64,000 nucleotides of DNA from JBEKCB01 sp052139675 (GTDB lineage Bacteria; Planctomycetota; Brocadiia; CAIUPP01): NCBI GenBank assembly GCA_052139675.1, contig JBKQWE010000003.1, positions 62,001 to 126,000 of the forward strand. Reading direction: 5' to 3'. Of the stretch, positions 51,382-59,582 are shown piece by piece (within the stretch, counting starts at the first letter, position 1; each line of letters opens with the position of its first letter). A program made the translations under genes and the position numbers. A model generated the notes under the pieces. It saw nothing but the letters and a program-made list of their open reading frames with translations, ran no database searches and was not told the origin of the DNA.

Positions 51382-53298
51382 TTAATGTTCGATGAGGTCT
51401 TCAAGCTGCAAAGAGAGAAAGACGGCGGCCAGGTCGGGGTCGAACTGCGAGCCGGCCTTTTCCGCGATCAGTTGCCGCGCCGAAGCGGGCGTCATCGCCG
51501 GGCGATAGACGCGGTGCGAGATGAGCGCGTCGAAGACGTCCGCAAGCGCCACGATCCTCGCGCCGAGCGCGATTCCCTCGCCCTTGAGCCCGTCCGGGTA
51601 GCCGCTGCCGTCGAATCTCTCGTGATGGCTGCGGACGATCGGGATCAAGTCCGCCAGGTGTGGCGCGTGCAGAAGCATCTTCGCGCCGTGCACCGGATGA
51701 GCGGTCACGATCAAGGTCTCCTCGCGCGACAGCGGCCCGGGCTTCCGCAACACCACGTCGGAGACTCGGATCTTGCCGATGTCATGCAGCAGAGCGCCGT
51801 CCTCGACGCGGTAGAGCTCCGTCTCGCGCAGGCCGAGCTCGCGCGCCAATTGACCCGCGAAGGTGCGGACCTGGCCCGAGTGTCCATCGTTATGCGGACA
51901 GCGGGCGTCGGCCATGCCGGCCAGGAGCTCGAGCGTCTCATGATAAAGGCTGGTGACCTGCGACAGGTCCGCGCGGTTGGTCGAGGCCGCCGAGGCGCTT
52001 TCCGCCATCGCCGTCAGCCGCCGCGCGTCTTCCAGCGAGAAGCAGCCCGTCCGCGAGGATCCCAGCGCCAGCAGGCCGACGATTTCTCCCTTGACCTCGA
52101 GCGGCACACTGATAAACGATTCCAGAGCGCGGCGGACCGCCGGCGAGCGCCGGTCGCGCGCGCCGGACCGGTCGGCCGGATTCCGATTCAGCATCTCGAG
52201 CATCGTTTCGCGCAGCGCCGCCGCAAGGGGAGAACTCTCGGGCATCTCCGGCTGGAGCAGCAAGCGCCCCTGCCCGCCGTCGGCCAGCAGGACCGCGCAG
52301 ATTTCGGCGCCGGTCGCGCGCGATGCGCTGATGAGCAGTTGCTTCCAGATTCCGGGCGGGTCGGGGATCGCGGACAGAAGGCGGCTTTCGGCGATGAGAT
52401 CCTCGAGCTCCGAGACCTGCTGCGCGGCCGCGTCGCACCGGCGGGCGGCTTCGAGCGCGATGGTCAGGTGCAAGGCGAAGAGGTCGAGAAGCTGCGTGGA
52501 CTTCTCGTCGAACTGCGGGCCGCCGATCCGGCGCAGGCCGAGCACGCCGCGCGTCTGCTCGCCGGCCTTCAGCGGCGCATAGGCGTAGCAATCGCCGGTC
52601 CCGGCATCGGTCGCAAGCAGGATGTCGCCCGTGCCCATCGCCTCTTTGCCCTGCGCGTCCAGTTGCACGGAGTGCGCCCATCCGGCCATGGCCTTGCCCG
52701 TGTGCGCGACCACCGACAGAGCATCCTGCGCGGCGTCGTAAGCCAGCAGCACGGCGCCGTCGGCCTGAAAATCGCGGCACGCCACTTCGAGAGCGCGCGC
52801 CGGCAGAACGTGCCGGTCGGTCGTCGCGGAAAGCAGGCGCGCGGTCTCGAGCAGGGTCCGCGACTGCGCCAGGAAGGATTTGCTCCGCGCCGCGCCCAGT
52901 GTCGAGAGGGCGCGCGAGGTCAGGGTCCTGAGATCCTCCGGGGCGAACGGCTTGCGCAGGAAATCCACCGCGCCGCGGCGCATCCCCTCGAGCGCGTACT
53001 CCAGCGCGTTCGCCGCCGCCATGACAATCACCTGCGTCTCCGGAAACATCTCCTTGATCTTCGCCAGCAACTGGATGCCGTCCAGCGTCGGCATCGCATC
53101 GGTGATCACCAAATCGGCGGGCCGCTGGCGAAGCTGCCTCAGAGCGCCGGCGACCGAATCGGCCGTCTCGGCGGAATACCCTTCTCCGCGCAGCAGCGCC
53201 ACGGAGTGCGCCGCGCAGGGTTTGTCATCTGTCACGACAAGAATGTGCCACTGCAAACTCGCCGGCGCGGCCGGCGACAGTGGGAGCTGGATCGTCAC
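51382..53298 (-). CDS. REC-GAF-GAF-HD-GYP cyclic-di-GMP phosphodiesterase candidate
   Basis: About 638 residues. Receiver at 15-130 (Asp67 in LVITDAMPTLDG), two GAF-like domains in the middle (ARALEVACRDFQADGAVLLA onward and a second near 345-460), then an HD-GYP domain with LLHDIGKIRVSD (His505-Asp506) and HHERFDGSGYPDGLKG. It should hydrolyse cyclic-di-GMP. GTG 53298 was chosen because GGAAAGGTGG precedes it. A sigma-28-like promoter lies just upstream. It is separate from the exopolysaccharide operon, although cyclic-di-GMP often controls such polymers. Confidence 0.88.
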   Translation of the reverse strand: MTIQLPLSPAAPASLQWHILVVTDDKPCAAHSVALLRGEGYSAETADSVAGALRQLRQRPADLVITDAMPTLDGIQLLAKIKEMFPETQVIVMAAANALEYALEGMRRGAVDFLRKPFAPEDLRTLTSRALSTLGAARSKSFLAQSRTLLETARLLSATTDRHVLPARALEVACRDFQADGAVLLAYDAAQDALSVVAHTGKAMAGWAHSVQLDAQGKEAMGTGDILLATDAGTGDCYAYAPLKAGEQTRGVLGLRRIGGPQFDEKSTQLLDLFALHLTIALEAARRCDAAAQQVSELEDLIAESRLLSAIPDPPGIWKQLLISASRATGAEICAVLLADGGQGRLLLQPEMPESSPLAAALRETMLEMLNRNPADRSGARDRRSPAVRRALESFISVPLEVKGEIVGLLALGSSRTGCFSLEDARRLTAMAESASAASTNRADLSQVTSLYHETLELLAGMADARCPHNDGHSGQVRTFAGQLARELGLRETELYRVEDGALLHDIGKIRVSDVVLRKPGPLSREETLIVTAHPVHGAKMLLHAPHLADLIPIVRSHHERFDGSGYPDGLKGEGIALGARIVALADVFDALISHRVYRPAMTPASARQLIAEKAGSQFDPDLAAVFLSLQLEDLIEH

Positions 53299-53596
53299 GC
53301 GACCACCTTTCCATGTGTGCCTGCTACCCCAATCTTCGGCATTTTCAGCCGCCGATTTAGCCGCCGCGCCGCGCGCCTGCAGTGTTGAAAATTCATTCAA
53401 TCCGTCGGGAATTTCCCCGATGATTATCCATGCCGGCAGCAGGCTCCGGCCGAAGCGAGCGAATGATTCCGGGATTCTGCGCGCGGCCGAAGACGTTTGT
53501 CTCTCCTCTGGCATGGGTTTTGCGATCAGGTCCTGTGCGCATGGAGCTGGAATCCTGAATCGGCAACCGTGAGCGCGTATTTCTTGAGGTGCATCC
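53299..53596. other. 298-base divergent region
   Basis: This lies between the HD-GYP gene (minus) and the PilZ gene (plus). It contains the sigma-28-like element at 53333-53359. On the plus strand no clear -35/-10 pair for the PilZ gene was found. No small gene is supported. Confidence 0.45.
53333..53359 (-). promoter_or_regulatory. Sigma-28 (FliA)-like promoter of the HD-GYP gene
   Basis: On the minus strand TAAATCGG, 11 bases, GCCGAAGA, against the consensus TAAAGTTT-N11-GCCGATAA. The TAAA and GCCGA cores and the spacing are exact. It ends 34 bases before the GTG start. Confidence 0.5.
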
Positions 53597-54412
53597 TTGA
53601 GCGACATCGAAGCGATTCCCGAAGTGCGGAGCGAATTCCATAGACTGAATTCCCTGGCGGCGCGGCCCGCCCTGAACCTGGTCACGCACACCCGCCAGGT
53701 GGAACCGCACCAGGCGGTCACCGTGGAACTGGCCGATGGAACGCTGATGAACTCCGTCGTCCTGCGAGCCGGCGATGACGCCCTGTACCTTCTGCTGCCG
53801 GCCGGGCACCGGCCCGCGAGCTTCGAGCCGGGGCAGGCGCTTCACGTGACGTTCTGGCGACCGCTGGACGCGCGGTACCAGTTTGAGGGCCGCGTCATCG
53901 GGACCGACGGCCGCCGCCCGGCGCTGGCGGTGGCTCACGCTCCGACGGAGCGGCTTCAGCAGCGCAGGTATCCGCGAGTCCATTGCCGCGAGGTCGTGCA
54001 ATTGGGACGGCTGACGCGCGAGCAGTTCGCGAATTTCGCCGAACTGCCGCAGCCGCCGCAACTTTCCGTCAAGGGGCGGCTCCACGACCTGAGCGTCGGA
54101 GGCGCTTGTTTCACGACGCCGATGGCCTTGACGAAGAACGGCTGGGTTGCGCTCAGTATCGGGGCTCACGAAACGCAGGGCCCCATCGTGGTTCCCGGAG
54201 AGGTGCTGCGGCAGACGCGGCTCGGCGGGACTTCAAAATCCCTTTGGCGCGCCGCCGTCGAATTCAATATGCCCTCGCAGCAGCTCGAGCGTCAGGTGAA
54301 GAGCCTCGTGGCTGAAATTGACTCCAGGCACGTGATACGGATGATGCTTCGTTCCGGCGCATGGTCTCAGGCGAAACGCAATCTTCCGTCGGTGCGGCCG
54401 ACCGCAAGTTGA
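53597..54412 (+). CDS. PilZ-domain cyclic-di-GMP-binding protein (YcgR-like)
   Basis: A 271-residue protein. The N-terminal domain (about 35-115) resembles the YcgR-N flagellar-brake region. The PilZ domain follows, with RRYPR at 123-127 and DLSVGG starting at Asp164, the two motifs that contact cyclic-di-GMP. It probably couples the messenger to motility or surface behaviour. The start is TTG 53597, after GAGGTG. The next gene is a FliS-like chaperone 17 bases downstream. Confidence 0.82.
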   Translation: MSDIEAIPEVRSEFHRLNSLAARPALNLVTHTRQVEPHQAVTVELADGTLMNSVVLRAGDDALYLLLPAGHRPASFEPGQALHVTFWRPLDARYQFEGRVIGTDGRRPALAVAHAPTERLQQRRYPRVHCREVVQLGRLTREQFANFAELPQPPQLSVKGRLHDLSVGGACFTTPMALTKNGWVALSIGAHETQGPIVVPGEVLRQTRLGGTSKSLWRAAVEFNMPSQQLERQVKSLVAEIDSRHVIRMMLRSGAWSQAKRNLPSVRPTAS

Positions 54413-54429
54413 ACAGGAAAGCAGAACGC

Positions 54430-54795
54430 ATGGCCGACGCGATAAACATCGCCGAACAGGAGCAAGGCCCGGACCGGTTCGAGAAGGAACTGGACGGCCT
54501 GAGCCCCGCCCGGCTCCTGCTGAAGCTGTACGATCTCGCCATCGTCAGTTGCGACCGTGAGGAGCGCGAGCGGCTGGTCAGCGCGCTGACCGAACTGACC
54601 GCCGCGCTGAGCTTCGATCACCGCGAGATTTCCGCGTCGCTCTTCAGCATCTACGACCATTGCATCCGCCAGGGACGCGCCGGCCGCTTCGACGCCGTGC
54701 GGGCGGTCCTCGTCCAACTCCGCGACGCCTGGAGCCAGTCCGCGCAAGCGCTCGAATCCAGCGCCATCCCGCCGAACCGGACGAGGCGCAACTAG
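54430..54795 (+). CDS. FliS-like flagellar export chaperone
   Basis: About 121 residues. LSPARLLLKLYDLAIVSC, then LTAALSFDHREISASLFSIY and LRDAWSQSAQALE follow the helical pattern of FliS, which holds flagellin before export. The match is by pattern only. No other flagellar gene is in the window, so it could also be an adapted paralogue. ATG 54430 was chosen for the AGGAAAG ribosome site; ATG 54361 would overlap the PilZ gene. Confidence 0.6.
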   Translation: MADAINIAEQEQGPDRFEKELDGLSPARLLLKLYDLAIVSCDREERERLVSALTELTAALSFDHREISASLFSIYDHCIRQGRAGRFDAVRAVLVQLRDAWSQSAQALESSAIPPNRTRRN

Positions 54796-54910
54796 CGCCC
54801 GCGATTTCACTTGCCTTCTTCAAGTTCATTCCGCATAATCATCCGCGACTTCGACACGTCCGACAGAAGGTCAGTCACGATTTCCTTTCTTTACGCCGAG
54901 GTGATGGCCG

Positions 54911-55198
54911 ATGGCAAATGAAGGGGCAACTCAACAAACCAAGGACGGAGAGTCGGCTCGGCTCGATGATCTCGCTGAAAAAGTGCGCCGGATTCAGCCC
55001 CGGTGGTGGCGAATGGTTTCTGAGCTTTGTTCGGGCGTCTTCTTACTCGGCTTAGCTTGGTGGTCTTATTTCCACTCGTCAGACCATAATGTCATGGTTA
55101 CTTGCGCTGGGTGCGCTTTCATCGCCGTATTCTTCAACGATCTTGCATTTCATTTTCGTTTGAAAGCGCTCTTGTATGATCTAGTCTGGCATGGCTGA
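54911..55198 (+). CDS. Small two-helix membrane protein, function unknown
   Basis: A 95-residue protein. A polar N-terminus of about 35 residues is followed by two hydrophobic segments (LCSGVFLLGLAWWSYF and VTCAGCAFIAVFFNDLAF). No family recognised. The ribosome site is GAGGTGATGG. It is lower in GC than its neighbours. It could be a recently acquired or rapidly evolving gene. Confidence 0.5.
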   Translation: MANEGATQQTKDGESARLDDLAEKVRRIQPRWWRMVSELCSGVFLLGLAWWSYFHSSDHNVMVTCAGCAFIAVFFNDLAFHFRLKALLYDLVWHG

Positions 55199-55256
55199 GA
55201 ACCCTCTCAACTGAATCCGCCTTCCTCAAGAAAACGTCTCCGCCCTGCCGCCGCGT

Positions 55257-55285
55257 TTGACACCATAAAGCCCGGCTGCTATTCT
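55257..55285 (+). promoter_or_regulatory. Promoter of the recG operon
   Basis: TTGACA (55257-55262) and TATTCT (55280-55285) are 17 bases apart, about 50 bases before recG. Confidence 0.75.
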
Positions 55286-55338
55286 GCCTGCCGAACAGGG
55301 GACGCGGCCCGCGAGTCCTTCCTTTTTGCGCATCGTCC

Positions 55339-57405
55339 ATGAAGAGCCTTGACGATTCGGTCCAATACACCAAGGGCGTCGGCCCGAAGCGGCTCGAGCT
55401 GCTCAAGCGCCTCGGAATCGCGACGCTCCGCGACCTGCTTTACTTCGTCCCGCGCGCGTATGAGGACCGCTCTCAGATCACGCCGATCAACCGCCTCCGC
55501 GTCGGCGAGCGGGCGACGATCAAGGCGCGCGTGGTCGCCGCCGAGAAATTCCGCGGCCAGCGCGGCCGCGCGATGGCGCGCGTCGAGGTCGAGGACGACT
55601 CCGGCCGGCTGACCTGCACCTGGTTCAACTCGCGCTTCTTCCGCGATGAGGATTTCCCCGTCGGCCGCGAGATGCTCTTCACCGGCCGGGTGGATTTTTA
55701 CCGCGGCTTGCAGATGGTCTCGCCGGAGCATGAGCTCGCCGACGAAGGCGAGGTGCTCTTCGGCCCGCGCATCCTGCCGATCTACCCGCTGACTGAGGAC
55801 CTGAACCAGAACTCGCTGCGCCGCGTGATGAAGGAGGCTGTCGCCGAAAACGCCGCGCGGGTCGAGGATATGTTCGACGCTCCGTTCCTGAAGGAGCACA
55901 GCCTGCCGGCGCTCGCGGATGCGATCCGCGACATCCATTTCCCCGATTCTCCCCAGGCCGCCGCGCGGGCCCGGCGGCGGCTGGCGTATGACGAACTCTT
56001 CCTGCTCGAACTGGGCATGGCGCAGCGCCGCCGCGATATCCGCCGCGAGGACGCCGGCATTTCGTTCGAGGTCACGCCCGAGATTGACCAGCGCATCCGG
56101 CGGCGCTTCCCGTTCAAGCTGACCGGCGCGCAGGAGCGCGTGATCGGGGAGATCGCCGCCGACATGCGCTCTCCGAAGCCGATGAACCGCATGCTCCAGG
56201 GCGACGTCGGCTCCGGCAAGACGGTCCTGGCGCTTTACGCGATGCTCGTCGCCGTGGCGAACCGCTATCAGGCCGCGCTTATGGCGCCGACGGAAATCCT
56301 GGCGACGCAGCACTACGAGACGATCCAGCGCTATCTGGCCGGAAGCCGCGTCCGGACCGCCCTGCTCGTCGGCGGCCGCGCCGCGCGCGAACGAAAGCAG
56401 GACCTGGAGCGCGTCGCGGCGGGCGAGGCGGACCTGGTCGTCGGCACGCATGCGCTGGTCGAAGGAGACGTGGCTTTCAAGAAACTCGGGCTCGTCGTCG
56501 TGGACGAGCAGCACAAGTTCGGCGTGATCCAGCGCGCGAAGCTGCGCCAGAAAGGGCGCCACCCGGACGTGCTGGTCATGACGGCGACGCCGATCCCGAG
56601 GACGCTCGCACTGACCGTCTTCGGCGACCTGGACCTCTCGACGCTCGACGAAATGCCGCCGGGCCGGCAGCCGGTGAGGAGCAAGTGGTATCCGCCGGAG
56701 AAACTGGACGCGGCCTACGAGTTCATCCGCGCGCGCATCACCGCCGGCGAGCAGGCGTTTGTGGTCTACCCGCTCGTGGAGGAATCCGAGGCGCTCGACC
56801 TGAAGGCGGCGACGACCAGCGCCGAGCACCTCCAGCGGAAAATCTTCCCCGAGTTCCGCATCGCCCTGCTGCACGGCCGCATGCGGCCCGACGAGAAGGA
56901 CCGCGTGATGGCGGAGTTCCGCGCCGGGCGTTATCATATCCTCGTCTCAACCGTCGTCATCGAGGTCGGGATTGACATCCCGAACGCGACGATCATGGTC
57001 ATCGAGCACGCTGAGCGATTCGGCCTGGCGCAGTTGCACCAGTTGCGCGGCCGCATCGGGCGCGGCAGCCGGCCTTCGTTCTTCCTCCTCTTCGCCGAGC
57101 CGAAAGGCGACGAGCCGCGCAAACGGCTGGACATCATCTGCTCGACGACCGACGGCTTCCGCATCGCGGAGGAGGACCTGAAGCTGCGCGGCCCGGGCGA
57201 ATTCTTCGGCACGCGGCAACATGGCTTGCCGGAACTGCGCGTTGCGGATATTATTAATGACCACGCCCTGCTTCAGCTCGCGCGCCGCGACGCCTTCAGA
57301 ATCGTCGCCGACGATCCCGGCCTCGCGAAGCCGGAACACGCAAAGCTCCGCGCGCGGCTCGAGGAGGCGTTCAGGAACCGGCTGGATTTGATCCGCATCG
57401 GCTGA
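55339..57405 (+). CDS. recG: ATP-dependent DNA helicase RecG
   Basis: A 688-residue superfamily 2 helicase. N-terminal wedge/OB region (VQYTKGVGPKRLELLKRLGI, then RGRAMARVEVEDDSGRLTCT), helicase domain with Walker A QGDVGSGKT (near 288) and DEQH (near 388), MTATPIPRTLALTVFGDLDL, and the C-terminal QLRGRIGRG motif VI. It remodels stalled replication forks and Holliday junctions. It starts a four-gene run recG-hisI-like-mtlD-like-tadA with very short gaps. Confidence 0.95.
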   Translation: MKSLDDSVQYTKGVGPKRLELLKRLGIATLRDLLYFVPRAYEDRSQITPINRLRVGERATIKARVVAAEKFRGQRGRAMARVEVEDDSGRLTCTWFNSRFFRDEDFPVGREMLFTGRVDFYRGLQMVSPEHELADEGEVLFGPRILPIYPLTEDLNQNSLRRVMKEAVAENAARVEDMFDAPFLKEHSLPALADAIRDIHFPDSPQAAARARRRLAYDELFLLELGMAQRRRDIRREDAGISFEVTPEIDQRIRRRFPFKLTGAQERVIGEIAADMRSPKPMNRMLQGDVGSGKTVLALYAMLVAVANRYQAALMAPTEILATQHYETIQRYLAGSRVRTALLVGGRAARERKQDLERVAAGEADLVVGTHALVEGDVAFKKLGLVVVDEQHKFGVIQRAKLRQKGRHPDVLVMTATPIPRTLALTVFGDLDLSTLDEMPPGRQPVRSKWYPPEKLDAAYEFIRARITAGEQAFVVYPLVEESEALDLKAATTSAEHLQRKIFPEFRIALLHGRMRPDEKDRVMAEFRAGRYHILVSTVVIEVGIDIPNATIMVIEHAERFGLAQLHQLRGRIGRGSRPSFFLLFAEPKGDEPRKRLDIICSTTDGFRIAEEDLKLRGPGEFFGTRQHGLPELRVADIINDHALLQLARRDAFRIVADDPGLAKPEHAKLRARLEEAFRNRLDLIRIG

Positions 57406-57420
57406 GTGAGGAACAGGAAA

Positions 57421-57801
57421 ATGAGACTGATGGATGATCTGACGTTCGACGCCCAGGGACTGATACCGGTCATCATCGCGAACGTCGCGGACCGCCGGCC
57501 GCTGACGCTCTGCTACATGAACCGCGAAGCGCTCGCGAAAACGATCGAGACCGGCAAGGTCCATGTCTTCCGCCGGTCGAAGGGAAGACTGATGCTCAAA
57601 GGCGAAATCAGTGGCCACATCCAGGAGGTGAAAGGCCTCTTTCCCGACTGCGAGGGCCGGTCGCTCATGATCACCGTCAAGCAGCACGTCGCCGCCTGCC
57701 ACACCGGCTACATGTCCTGCTACTACCGGCAGTACGACGCGGCAAGCGATGATTACCGCGTCGCCGAGGAACAGGTCTTCGACCCGAAAAAAGTCTACTG
57801 A
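57421..57801 (+). CDS. hisI: HisI-like phosphoribosyl-AMP cyclohydrolase with altered magnesium site
   Basis: A 126-residue protein of the HisI family. GLIPVIIANVADRRPLTLCY, HVFRRSKGRLMLKGEISGHI and the zinc cysteines Cys77, Cys93 (in ACHTG) and Cys100 (in SCYYR) are in the expected spacing. The usual Asp-Cys-Asp-x-Asp magnesium motif reads Asp76-Cys77-Glu78-Gly79-Arg80, so the third aspartate is an arginine. It may be an active variant or a paralogue with another substrate. No other histidine gene is near. ATG 57421 follows AGGAACAGGAAA. Confidence 0.8.
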   Translation: MRLMDDLTFDAQGLIPVIIANVADRRPLTLCYMNREALAKTIETGKVHVFRRSKGRLMLKGEISGHIQEVKGLFPDCEGRSLMITVKQHVAACHTGYMSCYYRQYDAASDDYRVAEEQVFDPKKVY

Positions 57802-57815
57802 GGAAGGACTTTGAA

Positions 57816-58931
57816 CTGGCTGACCGCATCGTCGTCCTCGGCGCCGGCGCGCTGTCGCTCGGCTTCTTCGGGCCGGAGCTCCGGGACGAATACGCGCTGA
57901 CGTTCGTGGATACCGAAGCCCGGGCGGACCTGATCGAGCACGTTCAGCGCCGCCACGAATACGTCGCCAACATCGCCGGAGAGAAAATCGTGCCTCTGAA
58001 GGTCCGGCCGGTGGACGCGTTCCGGCTCGACCGGCCGGAGCAGGACCAACCCATCCGCGAGCACATCGCGCAGGCGCGCATCTTCTTCACGGCGGTGGGA
58101 ATCCGCAACCTCGACCGCGCGCTCTCGTACCTGTTCGACCGCATCGGTGGCCGAACGGAGCCGCTCTTCATCCTCTGCGCCGAAAACGGAGAAGGCGTCG
58201 CTGACAAGTGGCGCATCGTATCCCCGGCGAACGTCCACCTCTGCGACACGGTCATGGGCAGGATGTGCCGCCTCGACGAGCGCGCCGCGCCGGACTACGC
58301 GCCCGTCGAGCCGGAACTCGCCTGGGGCGTCGTCGGCGAGGAGTTCCACGGCTTCCCGCTCTCGCAGGCGCACCGCGACGCGAAGGTCTTCCATTCCAGC
58401 GCGTTCCAGTTCGTCCCCGAAGCGGAGTTCCACGCCCGCGAGCGCGTGAAGCTGTTCGCGCATAATGCGTTGCACTTCTTCGTCGCCGCGATGGGCCGCC
58501 TGCGCGGCGCGGAACGGTTCAGCGACCTGGCGCAGGACGCCGAGGTCACGGCGGCCACGCGGGAACTTCTCGAGGGCGAAATCGCTCCCGCGCTCTGGAA
58601 GGACTGCGCGTGGCGGATCGGCCGGAGCGAGTTCGATGAGTACGTCGCGCGGCTGCCGGGGCGGCTCTTCTCGCCGACGCTGCGCGACCTGGTCGCGCGC
58701 GGCGTGCGCGGCATCCAGGAGAAATTCGCAGAGAACGAGCGCGCGCTCGGCGGCCTGCGCCTGCTCCTGCGCAACGGCGTCCGGCCGAACCGCTACTACG
58801 ACCTGCTCGCCGCCGGCCTGGAAGTGGCGCGACGCGACGTAAAGCCGGAACTCGCCGCGGCGCTCTTCGAGAAGCTCCCCGGCGAGGAAGTGCGCCGCGA
58901 AGTGGAAGCGCGATGGAAGAAGCTGCGATGA
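57816..58931 (+). CDS. Mannitol-dehydrogenase-family protein, apparent CTG start
   Basis: About 371 residues. An N-terminal Rossmann motif VVLGAGALSLGFFGPEL (near 6-22) and the catalytic pattern KLFAHNALH (Lys212, Asn217, His220) place it in the polyol/mannitol-1-phosphate dehydrogenase family. Substrate not defined. The Rossmann motif lies upstream of the first ATG, GTG or TTG in frame (GTG 57906). CTG 57816 stands seven bases after AGGAAGGA (57801-57808), so CTG appears to be the start. Its stop overlaps the tadA ATG. Confidence 0.75.
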   Translation: MADRIVVLGAGALSLGFFGPELRDEYALTFVDTEARADLIEHVQRRHEYVANIAGEKIVPLKVRPVDAFRLDRPEQDQPIREHIAQARIFFTAVGIRNLDRALSYLFDRIGGRTEPLFILCAENGEGVADKWRIVSPANVHLCDTVMGRMCRLDERAAPDYAPVEPELAWGVVGEEFHGFPLSQAHRDAKVFHSSAFQFVPEAEFHARERVKLFAHNALHFFVAAMGRLRGAERFSDLAQDAEVTAATRELLEGEIAPALWKDCAWRIGRSEFDEYVARLPGRLFSPTLRDLVARGVRGIQEKFAENERALGGLRLLLRNGVRPNRYYDLLAAGLEVARRDVKPELAAALFEKLPGEEVRREVEARWKKLR

Positions 58932-59392
58932 GCCAGGCGGATCGTTCCTCCGACGAGAAATACATGCGCATCGCCCTGCAGGAGGCGGCCGCCGCCCTCG
59001 ACCACGGCGACGTCCCGGTCGGCGCGGTCATCGTCCGCGACGGCGCCGTCATCGCCCGCGCGCACAACCAGCGCGAGCAGCTCAAGGACCCGACCGCCCA
59101 CGCCGAGATGGTCGCGCTGACCCAGGCCGCCGCGGCGGTCGAGGCGTGGCGCTTGACCGGCTGCACTCTGTATGTTACGGTTGAGCCCTGCGTCATGTGC
59201 GCCGGGGCGCTGGTCCTGGCGAGAGTGTCGCGGCTGGTGTACGGCGCGGATGATCCCAAGGCCGGAGCATGCGCTTCGCTGTACCGCATCCCTTCGGACC
59301 CACGGCTGAATCACAGCATCGAGACGGCCTCCGGCGTGCTCGCGGAGGAGTGCGCCGGGCTGCTGCGGGAGTTCTTCCGCGCGAGACGTTAG
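58928..59392 (+). CDS. tadA: tRNA-specific adenosine deaminase
   Basis: A 154-residue zinc deaminase. HAEM (His58, Glu60) and PCVMC (Cys88, Cys91) form the catalytic zinc site. GDVPVGAVIVRDGAVIARAH and VYGADDPKAGA are typical of TadA, which converts A34 of tRNA-Arg to inosine. ATG 58928 overlaps the preceding stop (ATGA); an in-frame ATG at 58913 is less likely. It lies just upstream of tRNA-Ser. Confidence 0.92.
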   Translation: MSQADRSSDEKYMRIALQEAAAALDHGDVPVGAVIVRDGAVIARAHNQREQLKDPTAHAEMVALTQAAAAVEAWRLTGCTLYVTVEPCVMCAGALVLARVSRLVYGADDPKAGACASLYRIPSDPRLNHSIETASGVLAEECAGLLREFFRARR

Positions 59393-59415
59393 CCCGGTGG
59401 CTGTCATGCAAGGAC

Positions 59416-59505
<90 letters not shown>

Positions 59506-59542
59506 CCTGATGTGCCTGTCGGTATGAAACCGTTTGTTTCTG

Positions 59543-59571
59543 TTGACAGGGTGGAGACCAAATCTTATTGC
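59543..59571 (+). promoter_or_regulatory. Possible promoter of the secreted protein at 59583
   Basis: TTGACA (59543-59548) is followed after 17 bases by TATTGC (59566-59571), a weak -10. It is only 12 bases before the start codon, so the message would be nearly leaderless or start elsewhere. Confidence 0.35.
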
Positions 59572-59582
59572 GGGAGGGATAC

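Noticed and set aside
59172..59183. TATGTTACGGTT inside tadA
   Set aside because: It is coding sequence for YVTV in the deaminase core and has no symmetry.
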